Made by a program: the position numbers and the translations under genes | NCBI GenBank assembly: GCA_035295125.1 | Contig: DATGJP010000073.1 | Location: forward strand, 1 to 58,090 | Direction of reading: 5' to 3' | From: JAICMB01 sp035295125 | GTDB taxonomy: Bacteria > Acidobacteriota > Terriglobia > Bryobacterales > Bryobacteraceae | DNA: 58,090 nucleotides | Notes under the pieces: generated by a model | The model's input: the letters and a program-made list of their open reading frames with translations, nothing else | What the model was told of the DNA's origin: nothing | Database searches by the model: none | Part shown: one piece after another, positions 47,424 to 55,582 of the stretch | Numbering within the stretch: the first letter of the stretch is position 1 | How the letters are laid out: each line of letters starts with the position of its first letter

Positions 47424-47906
47424 ATGAGAAAGACGGCGGCAAGAGCCCTCATGTCGATCGCTGTTGTTTTATCACTCGTGTCTGCGGCCACATTCGACGG
47501 CCTGACCGCAAAAGAGAAGCAGAATGTCCGTAAGGTGAACGCGGCGTATGTTGGCGGCTGGCTGAAGAATGATCCAAATGCAGTGCTAGAAACCCTGTGG
47601 CCGGACGCTGTGCTGATTCCCTGGGGCAATCGGCCAATTCAAGGTGTTAGGGCGATCAGGCTATTCTGGTGGCCTGCTGGCGGTCCTCGTACAACGGTCA
47701 CGAGCTTTACGTTTACGACAGACGAGATCGGCGGGAGTGACAGAACCGCATACGCACGAGGCACGTATGAGTTTGATTTTAAGTATGAGACGAATGGCCG
47801 CACTTCCGCAAGGCATAACGCAGGAAATTATCTCAACTTGTTCCGCAGGGATGCGGCCGGGAAATGGCGAATCTCACATCGAATGTGGGGGGATGCAGGC
47901 CAATAG
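47424..47906 (+). CDS. Exported SnoaL/NTF2-like protein
   Basis: 160 residues from ATG 47424, which has GGAGTG upstream and opens into a signal peptide (KTAARALMSIAVVLSLVSAA). The mature part (VRKVNAAYVGGWLKNDPNAV, LIPWGNRPIQGVRAIRLFWW, YLNLFRRDAAGKWRISHRMW) has the order and spacing of a DUF4440/SnoaL-like NTF2 fold, a cone-shaped small-molecule binding or enzyme domain. Function unknown. Longer upstream starts would overlap no gene but give an unlikely N-terminus. Confidence 0.72.
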   Translation: MRKTAARALMSIAVVLSLVSAATFDGLTAKEKQNVRKVNAAYVGGWLKNDPNAVLETLWPDAVLIPWGNRPIQGVRAIRLFWWPAGGPRTTVTSFTFTTDEIGGSDRTAYARGTYEFDFKYETNGRTSARHNAGNYLNLFRRDAAGKWRISHRMWGDAGQ

Positions 47907-47924
47907 TGCTGGCGTCATGAAGAC

Positions 47925-48665
47925 TTACGGAGTGAACCCGAGCCAGTAAGAGTTGGACGAGACGAACCCCTGATTCGTTATTTGTGGGCAAAGATCGTAA
48001 ACCAACAGATTCGCCGCGACCTTTGTCAGACCCGGCGTAATTGCGCCGCTAGCGCCAGCCTGGCCGCTAGTCGTCGGCGATTCAGTCGAAGGTAACACTC
48101 TTGGCCTGCCGTTTCGAAGGTTGGTGAGAGGGGTTCTTCGCCCGTCAACGGTGGTTCGAGTAATGGCGCATCTCGTCGGAGTTCGTCTACGATTCGCCGC
48201 GCGAAGTCTGCAGTATCTCGATCGGCGTGATCTCTCGGTGGCGCTATCTGTCGCAAACGCTGTCACCAGGACAGAACGTACTTCGCCAATCCAGCCCCGC
48301 GGATCAGAACTCATTTCTCCCATTGCTCTTGCGAATTGTTCTATGCGAAGGAGATCGGTTGTAAACGCGAATCCGAGCAGAAGGTCGAGGGTTTCTACTT
48401 TCAGCCGATCGCCGGCCGTTGCAAATACTCCAAGAAGAAACGGAAGGGCGGCTGACGCAATCTGTACGTGCTGGCGGCACAATCCACAGCAAAGCTCGTG
48501 AGCCGCTGATGAGGCGGCCTGTTCGTCGGCGGATCGAAGCCGCTCAAGCTGACCAGGGACGTCAGTCGCTGCTCCATAAGACGTGTGGTATTTCGACCAG
48601 TCGATACCATGGATTTGCTGGCTCCAATGATCTGAGGGCTTGCAATCCTCAGTTATGAAGCCCAA
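47925..48665 (-). CDS. Hypothetical protein, possibly HEAT-like, C-terminus uncertain
   Basis: The open frame has 246 residues. The first ~130 (HGIDWSKYHTSYGAATDVPG, SSAAHELCCGLCRQHVQIAS, AALPFLLGVFATAGDRLKVE) resemble acidobacterial and actinobacterial HEAT-repeat-like proteins. After AFATD the sequence becomes Arg/Thr/Ser-rich, while an alternative minus frame (48256 to 48026) looks more protein-like (DTADFARRIVDELRRDAPLL), so a frameshift near 48260 is likely. Its ATG overlaps the end of the upstream membrane protein gene by 17 bases. Confidence 0.45.
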   Translation of the reverse strand: MGFITEDCKPSDHWSQQIHGIDWSKYHTSYGAATDVPGQLERLRSADEQAASSAAHELCCGLCRQHVQIASAALPFLLGVFATAGDRLKVETLDLLLGFAFTTDLLRIEQFARAMGEMSSDPRGWIGEVRSVLVTAFATDSATERSRRSRYCRLRAANRRRTPTRCAITRTTVDGRRTPLTNLRNGRPRVLPSTESPTTSGQAGASGAITPGLTKVAANLLVYDLCPQITNQGFVSSNSYWLGFTP

Positions 48666-48945
48666 GCGCCTGCCGCCTCCAGCGCTGAAGATTCCGGCGC
48701 TTCACCCAACGGCGCAATAGGTAGGGAAGTATCAGAACAGCGCCCCAAATTGCGAGAAACAGACTCGCGACCAAATCGTCATCGACTGGCATCTTTCTGA
48801 TGGCGTCTTCAAGCGCGCCCCAGATCATCAACGGAGCGAAGAAACCGAGAAGCCAAAGATAGATGAACACAGCCTGCCTGCGGTCAACTCCGATCGTCTC
48901 GTAAACATAGAAGCTGCCATTGGCATCGTAGGTGGCGTGATCCAT
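48649..48945 (-). CDS. Small membrane protein, unknown
   Basis: About 98 residues from ATG 48945 (a longer frame reaches 49008). Two hydrophobic helices are visible, AVFIYLWLLGFFAPLMIWGA and LVASLFLAIWGAVLILPYLL, followed by a basic tail (RRWVKRRNLQRWRRQALGL). Not recognised. It overlaps the HEAT-like gene downstream, suggesting an operon. Confidence 0.55.
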   Translation of the reverse strand: MDHATYDANGSFYVYETIGVDRRQAVFIYLWLLGFFAPLMIWGALEDAIRKMPVDDDLVASLFLAIWGAVLILPYLLRRWVKRRNLQRWRRQALGLHN

Positions 48946-49176
48946 GGTTTCGGGTATAGGAAATCCGTTTGCTGCAGACTGGAATGATTGGCACCCACGC
49001 AATGACAAACCACTCGGTCGTGATGAATGAGCCGTCGGGCCGGTAATCCCGCTCCCCTACGTCGTCATGCCGATGCCGTGGAATTGAAAGCTCATTGCTC
49101 GCTCGGTCGAATCATAGCATCGATGCTTTGGAGCCGGACGATCGCTCGGACGCGTGAATACGCGGGTTCTTACGGT

Positions 49177-50130
49177 TTAGCCTCGTCCTTCAAGGATCGT
49201 TATTTCAGCCGTCAGTATCGCACCAGCAGGAATCGTGCCCGGAACCCCTTCGTTTCCATAAGCCAGTTGCGGCGCAATCCTGAGCCGGCGGGTTCCTCCG
49301 ATCCGCATTCCCTGGACGCCATAAAAGAGACCGTTTATAAGAGAGCGGCGGTCGATTCGGACATCGTAAGTCAACGTTTCGCCATTTTCGTCAATCACGA
49401 GATCCGCGGGGCCGCTCGTAGACTGCCACCGAATCGCTTCACCCTGAGGCAGCCACATTCGCAGGCGTATCCGGTAATTGTGCTGCCGGCGGACCAAGTC
49501 ACCGGTACCGGGAATGTCTGTAAGCAATTCCAATCCGGTTCGAAGTCTTCGGCCAGGAGATTTACTCCTGTTGGAAAGGATCTTCTCAATGTTCATTAAT
49601 CCGCTCGCCCTCGCCATTGCGAGCGGTGTCTCACATTGGTCGATCCGAGTGCTCAGTTCAGCATCCGCTCCGCCATCCAGGAGAATCTGAACCGCGAGCG
49701 CGTTACGCATTGCTATGGCCATGTGGAGGGACGTGTAATCATTTATGCCTCGTTGGTTTGGGTCGGCACCAAATCCCAATAACAATCTGAGGATCTCGTT
49801 TACGTCCGTGCGTTTGTTCGCGCCAGGCAGGTCACACGCGCAATTGAGAGCTGCAATGAGCGGGGGGAAGCCGTCGTTCGCGGGCGCATTCGGGTCAGCG
49901 CCGATTTCCAGTAGTGTGCGTATAAACGAGAGGGGGCTGTGATAGATGGCGTATACCAGACACGGTCCAATGGCATCTGGCATCGGGCCGTTCGGTATCA
50001 CCGCCTGATCGTTAACTGCCGCCCGCAACGTCTCCAGGTCGCCTTTACGAAAGGCCTCGTCAATCCGCTGAAACTCTATCGCTCCTGCGCAACGCTCTTC
50101 TTCGGTCGCCATTGCTTTGGCCTTCGCCAT
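49177..50130 (-). CDS. Ankyrin repeat protein fused to FKBP-type peptidyl-prolyl isomerase
   Basis: 317 residues. No signal peptide. The first ~190 residues hold about four ankyrin repeats (FIRTLLEIGADPNAPANDGF, EILRLLLGFGADPNQRGIND, YTSLHMAIAMRNALAVQILL, DGGADAELSTRIDQCETPLA). From about residue 205 an FKBP domain follows: GTGDLVRRQHNYRIRL, LTYDVRIDRRSLINGLFYG, VQGMRIGGTRRLRIAPQLAY, GNEGVPGTIPAGAILTAEIT. The active-site Trp of classical FKBPs is replaced (INGLF in place of IPGW), as in other short bacterial FKBPs. The ankyrin part would bring a client to the isomerase or chaperone. I know of no standard bacterial protein with this fusion. Confidence 0.82.
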   Translation of the reverse strand: MAKAKAMATEEERCAGAIEFQRIDEAFRKGDLETLRAAVNDQAVIPNGPMPDAIGPCLVYAIYHSPLSFIRTLLEIGADPNAPANDGFPPLIAALNCACDLPGANKRTDVNEILRLLLGFGADPNQRGINDYTSLHMAIAMRNALAVQILLDGGADAELSTRIDQCETPLAMARASGLMNIEKILSNRSKSPGRRLRTGLELLTDIPGTGDLVRRQHNYRIRLRMWLPQGEAIRWQSTSGPADLVIDENGETLTYDVRIDRRSLINGLFYGVQGMRIGGTRRLRIAPQLAYGNEGVPGTIPAGAILTAEITILEGRG

Positions 50131-50408
50131 TATGAGACGTGCATTACGAGTGATTCTTCCGCCAGAACCAGGGTAACTAAGCTAGTCTCCCTCCACTTAT
50201 TCTCGGTCTTCGACAAATCAACACACACGAATTCGCGAACCCAGTGGATGCACTGCTGGTGCTCTTGAACGTGACAGCAGATTGGTTACCTACGGTGATC
50301 GGGTAGAAATCGAGAATGTTCATGAATGGTCGTCAGAGTGGCGGCGAAGAGGATATCCGGACGCTTAGCCCCCAGACTTTGGCAACACTGCGGTCGCTAG
50401 GTTTCGTG
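50131..50408. other. Intergenic stretch, nothing recognised
   Basis: 278 bp between the ankyrin-FKBP start and the BrkB stop. No repeat, promoter or small gene with a ribosome binding site was recognised. Confidence 0.5.
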
Positions 50409-51302
50409 CTAGGCAGGGCCGCTCCTCTCCGCGGGATTGGTCACTGGGTGCGCGGCCTTCTCGATCTCGGAATTCATTTCGCCGCCGATCAGTATCGCGC
50501 CATTGGTCACATAAAGCCATAACAACAGCATGACGACGCCGTTCAGGTGGCCATATGTGCGTGAATAATCATTTATCCGGTCGAAGTAGATGCGAGCGAC
50601 AACCGTAGCCCCGACCCACAGGACAAGCGCGCAGACTGCGCCCGGTGTGCTCCAGCGCCATTCATGATTACGCAGGTTGGGTGCAAAGCGGTACAGCAAG
50701 GCAAATGAGAAGGATAGTGGAAGAATTAGAACCAGCCATTCGGCGATACGGACAGTGGCCACTCCGGTATGGAAGAAAAGCCCGAGCTCAGCTCCGCCGA
50801 GCGCGAGGAACAAAGCTACGCAAATCGTGAACCCCAGTGATAGTGTCAGCCCGCCAATCGTGATGCCCAGTCGCCACCATGTGCGCCCCTCTTCGACTTC
50901 ATACGCACGATTGAGGCCGTGAATCATGGCCCACGTAGCGTTGCAAGCGGCCCATAACGCACCAGCGCTTACAAAAACAAAATGGAAGCCCGAGGCGGCG
51001 CGCCCACTGAACTCGTCCCCCATGACTGCGAGTAGATGCGCCGCTGGAGATGGAAGAACTTGGTTTGCAAGGTCCTGGAGCAAGGACTTGAAAGAATCGC
51101 TGGCTTGGGGCACTCGCGAGACTACTGCGAGCAGAAGCAGAAACGATGGAAACAAGGCCAAGAACTGGTAGAACGCCATCCGACCACCTTGACCAAAAAC
51201 GCTGTCCTCCCACGCTTCGCGAGCTGTCCGCCGAAGTAACTCGAACAAGGACAGGCCGCCGAGACTCCAGTTATCGACCATGCGTCGTACTTTCATTCTC
51301 AT
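50409..51302 (-). CDS. YihY/BrkB family inner-membrane protein
   Basis: 297 residues from ATG 51302; the frame extends back to 51380 into IS21 remnant sequence and that extension was rejected (ATG 51281 is another option). Six hydrophobic helices are visible: MAFYQFLALFPSFLLLLAVV, FHFVFVSAGALWAACNATWA, GLTLSLGFTICVALFLALGG, WLVLILPLSFSFALLYRFAP, VCALVLWVGATVVARIYFD, GVVMLLLWLYVTNGAILIGG. The family ends with GGEMNSEIEKA. Once misnamed RNase BN, these are membrane proteins of unknown or stress-related role. The upstream boundary is IS debris. Confidence 0.85.
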   Translation of the reverse strand: MRMKVRRMVDNWSLGGLSLFELLRRTAREAWEDSVFGQGGRMAFYQFLALFPSFLLLLAVVSRVPQASDSFKSLLQDLANQVLPSPAAHLLAVMGDEFSGRAASGFHFVFVSAGALWAACNATWAMIHGLNRAYEVEEGRTWWRLGITIGGLTLSLGFTICVALFLALGGAELGLFFHTGVATVRIAEWLVLILPLSFSFALLYRFAPNLRNHEWRWSTPGAVCALVLWVGATVVARIYFDRINDYSRTYGHLNGVVMLLLWLYVTNGAILIGGEMNSEIEKAAHPVTNPAERSGPA

Positions 51303-51339
51303 TCGAATCGTTTTGGCCTGGCGAGACCCAGGACATTGA

Positions 51340-51768
51340 CTGTACGGGAGCGTTACCAATACGGCGAGCGCACCGTGCATCCGGACTGCTGCGTAGAAGT
51401 CGAAGCCACCTACTACGACGCGAGCACCTGCGACAGGAGCGCGCGGTTGTCACGGCATCCAGGATCAGGATCGCCCCACTCGAACTCCGCAATCGACGCA
51501 GCAGTTGCTCGGCCGCGCCGAAAAAGGTCGGGCGCAATATCGGCGCGCTGTCTCAGACACTTCTTCGCAACCACGGACAGGTTGCAGTTCGCAAGATTCT
51601 GGGCGTGCTTGCGTTGGCGAAAAAGTACGGCGTCGCTTCCACCGATAACGCATGCGCGATGGCACTCGAAACCGGCGCCTGCGAGTACCGCTTCGTTGCG
51701 CCGCTATCTGGAACACAATCCGCAACTGCCGCTGAGCTTGCGGCAGGTCGATCCGCCGTCCGCTAGCT
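51340..51768 (+). pseudogene. istA: istA C-terminal remnant (IS21 family transposase)
   Basis: Fragments in different frames: RYQYGERTVHPDCCVEVEAT (the conserved RTVHPDCCVEVE of IstA), then LSQTLLRNHGQVAVRKILGV, LALAKKYGVASTDNACAMAL and RYLEHNPQLPLSLRQVDPPS. These are the C-terminal pieces of an IS21 transposase with several frameshifts. Directly upstream of the istB remnant. Confidence 0.75.
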
Positions 51769-51819
51769 TACTTTGTACCGTGATCTCATCGAAACCCGAA
51801 CTCGTCAGGAGGACCAGCC

Positions 51820-52545
51820 ATGAACGTGATCGAACTCGAACGCGCGCTCCGCCAACTGCGGCTGGGTGGCATCGCCGACATTCTCGAAACCCGCCTGCGG
51901 CTCAGGCCGAAGCCATGACTCCCATCGACCTGATCTCGTGCTTAGTCTCCGATGAACTCACGCGCCGCAGCGACCGCCTGCTCGAACGCCGCCGCAAACT
52001 GGCCGGCGTTCACGACCCGGACAAGAGTCTCGAAAAGTTCGACTTCACCTTCAATCCGAAAATGAATCGCAACATGGTGTTCGATCTGGCCACGGCGCGT
52101 TCGTCGGCAAGCGCGAAGATGCCCTGTTTCTCGGCTCCGGTGGAACCGGCAAGAGTCACCTGGCGCAAGCCATCGGCCAAGCCGCAATCCTGCAAGGCTA
52201 CCGCGTGCTGCATCGCGAAACCCACGTGTTGCTCGATGAATCTGCCGAAGCTGTCGCCGAAGGCACGCGAAAGGAATACATGGAATCAATCTCCACCGTC
52301 CCGCTGCTCATCGTCGACGACTTCGGCCTGCGCATACTCCCCCACACCGCCGCCGAGGATCTACTGGAAATCATCATGCGCCGTTACGAACCCTTCAGCA
52401 CGCTGCTGACTCCCACCCGTCCGGTCGAGGACTGGGGGAAACTGCTCGGCGATGTTGCCGCGGTGAGAGCGATGCTCGATCGCCTGCTGCATCACGGCCA
52501 CGTGCTCAAGTGCGGTCCCCGGAGCTGGCGAACCAAGTCATCAGC
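51820..52545 (+). pseudogene. istB: istB remnant (IS21 helper ATPase) with two frameshifts
   Basis: From ATG 51820 it reads NVIELERALRQLRLGGIADI, then shifts frame near 51895 to QAEAMTPIDLISCLVSDELT and RRSDRLLERRRKLAGV, and again near 52100 to KREDALFLGSGGTGKSHLAQ with the Walker A of IstB, then VPLLIVDDFGLRILPHTAAE (Walker B), SNRP-like TPTRPVEDWGKLLGDVAA and HGHVLKCGPRSWRTK. The last frame runs on into a membrane protein gene. Normal IstB has about 260 residues; the two one-base changes destroy it. Confidence 0.82.
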
Positions 52546-52600
52546 AGGGGCCAGTGATGCCACCATGCTTCTGAGCAGAGTGAGACAATACGGCTACCGA

Positions 52601-53218
52601 ATGCGGATCCCTGGAAAGATCGCAGCAACAGTATCGTTAGCGATCTGCGCTATCGGTCTTGCGACGTTCGCAGGATACTTGTTGTCGATTCTTTGGCAAG
52701 GGCACTGGAAATATCCAGAACTGGTACTACCAACGGTCGTAACTGCCACCGCAGCAATTCTCGCTGTTGGCGTCATTGCGGTTATCAACAGGCGCCATCT
52801 AGGCGCTGGCGCCATTGTTCGCATGACTGCTCTCTTGATCGCAGGGTGTAGCCTATCCGCCGCAGGGCTTTTCTTCCTGTTGCTGGCGAATTGCAGCCTC
52901 TCATGTAGCAACCGAATAATGGCCGATGTAAAGAGTCCGACTGGACAATGGAGGGCGGTCTGGTACTTGCAGAACTGCGTTGCAACAGTCCGGTACTGCC
53001 CAAGCGTTTCACACGTTTCGATCCTGGCTCCCGGCGAAGAGCCTGGGGGCCAAGGAAATGCGTTCAGTGTCGCCGTCGAAGACGGCATAAACCTCGATTG
53101 GAAGTCAAACGATCTACTGAGAATTTCGTATCCGGGGGTGATCCGGAGCCTCGATCTAAAAAAAGCCAAGTCCGCGGCGTCCACATCGAGTATCGGCCAA
53201 TCGGATACCTCTGATTAG
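52601..53218 (+). CDS. Membrane protein of unknown function, fused upstream to istB remnant
   Basis: About 205 residues from ATG 52601 (ATG 52565 is possible). Three hydrophobic helices: IAATVSLAICAIGLATFAG, LVLPTVVTATAAILAVGVIA and TALLIAGCSLSAAGLFFLLL, then an extracytoplasmic part (KSPTGQWRAVWYLQNCVATV, RYCPSVSHVSILAPGEEPGG) with four Cys. Not recognised. The open frame has no stop between it and the end of the istB remnant, so the IS debris may have replaced the original 5' region. Confidence 0.5.
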   Translation: MRIPGKIAATVSLAICAIGLATFAGYLLSILWQGHWKYPELVLPTVVTATAAILAVGVIAVINRRHLGAGAIVRMTALLIAGCSLSAAGLFFLLLANCSLSCSNRIMADVKSPTGQWRAVWYLQNCVATVRYCPSVSHVSILAPGEEPGGQGNAFSVAVEDGINLDWKSNDLLRISYPGVIRSLDLKKAKSAASTSSIGQSDTSD

Positions 53219-53248
53219 TAGTCGAGCTACAGATTTGCAGAAACACTC

Positions 53249-53390
53249 AGTGGCGGGATATGAATGTTTTTGTTCTGGGTCCGCTTCATTGGCCGGTTTT
53301 GAAGTGACCACGTATGGCGGGTTCCAGGTGACCACCCAAGGCCGGCGAAACGTCGGTGTCGGTCTGGTACGAGTGGCGTGATATGAACAT
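53249..53390. repeat. Imperfect direct repeats, possible IS21 terminal sequences
   Basis: AGTGGCGGGATATGAATGT (53249) and AGTGGCGTGATATGAACAT (53372) match at 16 of 19 positions. Between them AAGTGACCAC and AGGTGACCAC also recur 24 bp apart (about 53305-53335). IS21-type elements have repeated transposase sites at their ends, so this may be the right end of the element whose istA/istB remnants lie at 51340-52545. Confidence 0.4.
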
Positions 53391-53505
53391 CGGCGACAAA
53401 CGCAAGTCGACCTTGGTTCACTGACGACCGTCTGGCCCCCAGATCTCACCGAGGGAGCGACCTGGAGGACGAACACAGCGCAATTTCAAGAATGCGCGTT
53501 GCTGC

Positions 53506-54843
53506 CTACTTCACTAAGTGATACTCGGTCTGGCGCTTGAGCACCCAGGATCCCTTACCTTGCTCGTCGACCACAGCGTCCTCCTCAAGGGCTACCTGTA
53601 GTTTCTGGCCACCCCACTCAGTTAGTGCCGTCTTCGATTCCAGTTCAATCGAGAACCACGTGCCAGGGAAAATGCGGACGTCACCACGTCCAGGAACTCC
53701 GCTTTGCTGATCCCACAGCCCTACCAGGGGGCCGGCAGCGTGTCCATGATCGCCGATTGGATGCGTGTAAACGGTCCCTTCGATCTTCGCCTCGCGCATA
53801 GCGTGAAGAGCGTCGCGCAGGACTTCGTTGCCAGTGCGGCCCGGCAGCATGCGCTCTAGGGTAATATCCTGCAGGCGATTGGTGTTCGCGAGCGCCGCCT
53901 TAATGCCAGCGGGAACATCGGTTTCGCCCGGACGCAGGACATATCCCATGTGTTGCGTATCGGTGTTCAGGCGCATCGCCGTGATGCCGAAGTCCGTGTG
54001 TAGTACATCGCCGCGCTCAATGACAACACCTTCCTTTTCCTCCGTGGGAGCTGACGCAGTAATGCCTTTGCGCTGCACGGTTACTGAAGGTTGGAACCAC
54101 GTGCCCAGTCCAGCGTCATTCACTTTTTGCCGCAGCCACCACACGACATCTGCATCAGTTGTCTTTCCCGGAATGATAACTTCGTTTGAGAACGCCCGGG
54201 AAATAAGGGAATGGACGATTTCCATCATCTGGCGATACGTAGGCAGCATCTCCGGAACTCGCAGTTCCTGATATTCCAGCGCCAGATCCTCCGCAGGAAC
54301 GATGCGGGCGGCATATTCTGAACCGAGCGCCGCAACCACTTTGTCGCGCATACCAACTGTCAGACCGTCCGAGAAGGCATGCGTCGGGGAAATGTCCACG
54401 GCGATGTTTTTGGGTTTACGTTGATCGACCAGTTTATGGAGTAACTGCCATTGCGCATCGCCATAAATCTCGTGAGCCGCAACCTCGGGATCTCGATAGA
54501 CGGTATACAGCCCGCCGTTCGAGTCACCTCCGAGGGCTAACCGCTGCAAGGGCTGGTTGGGACCTGGATCGAAGAACACGTAAATCGTCGTGCGGCGAGC
54601 GGCGAACACGGTTGGCGAAACTAACGAGAAAAAGGCGGGGTCCTCGGCATATTCACGGCAGGCGACGATCCACATTTGCACTCCGTGGTTGCGCATCAAT
54701 GCAGGCAGATGGCGTTCCAGCCGGAGACGGAGCCATTCTTGCTGGATTTCAGCTTGCTGACGCAAAGGAGGCAGCGTCGGAACCTGAGCCGCTAGCGCGA
54801 TTGAAAATGCGCCGGCGAGAAGTCGGATTCGCATAGGTATCAA
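53506..54843 (-). CDS. Secreted M24 family aminopeptidase
   Basis: 445 residues with a signal peptide (MRIRLLAGAFSIALAAQ). Creatinase-like N-terminal domain, then the pita-bread catalytic domain with ligands in VLHTDFGITAMRLNTDTQHM (two Asp), THPIGDHGHAAGPLVG (His), TWFSIELESKTALT (Glu) and QVALEEDAVVDEQGKG (Glu). Probably a periplasmic Xaa-Pro aminopeptidase; a second M24 gene in this window (38630) is cytoplasmic. Start ATG 54843; ATG 54834 also precedes the signal peptide. Confidence 0.87.
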   Translation of the reverse strand: MIPMRIRLLAGAFSIALAAQVPTLPPLRQQAEIQQEWLRLRLERHLPALMRNHGVQMWIVACREYAEDPAFFSLVSPTVFAARRTTIYVFFDPGPNQPLQRLALGGDSNGGLYTVYRDPEVAAHEIYGDAQWQLLHKLVDQRKPKNIAVDISPTHAFSDGLTVGMRDKVVAALGSEYAARIVPAEDLALEYQELRVPEMLPTYRQMMEIVHSLISRAFSNEVIIPGKTTDADVVWWLRQKVNDAGLGTWFQPSVTVQRKGITASAPTEEKEGVVIERGDVLHTDFGITAMRLNTDTQHMGYVLRPGETDVPAGIKAALANTNRLQDITLERMLPGRTGNEVLRDALHAMREAKIEGTVYTHPIGDHGHAAGPLVGLWDQQSGVPGRGDVRIFPGTWFSIELESKTALTEWGGQKLQVALEEDAVVDEQGKGSWVLKRQTEYHLVK

Positions 54844-54863
54844 TGTAACTCGGAGGAGAAGGC

Positions 54864-55357
54864 ATGGTGAGCGTCGCGAGGCGCAGACGCGACGGTTACG
54901 GGGAAGAAGGGCGGCTCGAAGAAGCCTTCCAGGTAGGGGAGGGCGCCGCTAAGGGCAGAAAAAGGCCAAGGCGGCCAACAAAGGAATGAACGGCAAGGGA
55001 GCGCAGAGCAAAGGAGCAAAGCCGATAAAAAGATCGCCGCTACCAAGAAGTCGAAGAACAGAGGCCGATTCAGAGCGCGCGAACAGAAAAGCTGAAGTGA
55101 TCGCGATGATGAAACGGCCGAAGGGCGCCACGCTCGCCGAGATTATGGAAACGACGGGCTGGCAGAAACACGGTTCGGGGCTTCGTATCGATCCTGCGCA
55201 CCAAGGCCGCCGACAAGATCGAATCGTCGAAGAACGCGCCGGGACCGCACGCATGGAATCGAGAAGTAAACACCAACCGCTCAGTCAAGCCAACGAGCGG
55301 CCATCTCGGATTGGGTTCCGGAGGTGCATGGGATTGCGGCTGCGGCGGCGTAAGTGA
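54864..55357 (+). pseudogene. DUF3489 gene remnant
   Basis: Lys/Ala-rich debris followed by AEVIAMMKRPKGATLAEIME and TTGWQKH, the DUF3489 core, and then, in another frame, FVSILRTKAADKIESSKNA. DUF3489 proteins have a basic low-complexity N-terminus and this C-terminal helix-turn-helix-like domain, sometimes linked to prophage or mobile DNA. Several frameshifts; starts and ends are approximate. Confidence 0.7.
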
Positions 55358-55582
55358 CAATACATAGCCTGGAGTTGAGATGGCCATTGAGTCTCACGCT
55401 TCACGCCTCCAAAAAGTCTGCTAGATTTCTGCCCGTCATACGCTAAACCAATCAGAAGCGGCCGAGCCCGGTTTGCAGGCGAGAATGTCGGCCCAACTAC
55501 AACCGGTGTTACAGAGGGAGGACGATCGGCCTAAGCAAGCGCTGCAGTGTTTTTCGCATGATGGCAATCGAGGAGGACCAGA

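Noticed and set aside
50316..50522. Plus-strand 68-residue open frame before the BrkB gene
   Set aside because: Overlaps the BrkB gene end and lacks a convincing ribosome binding site or protein-like composition.
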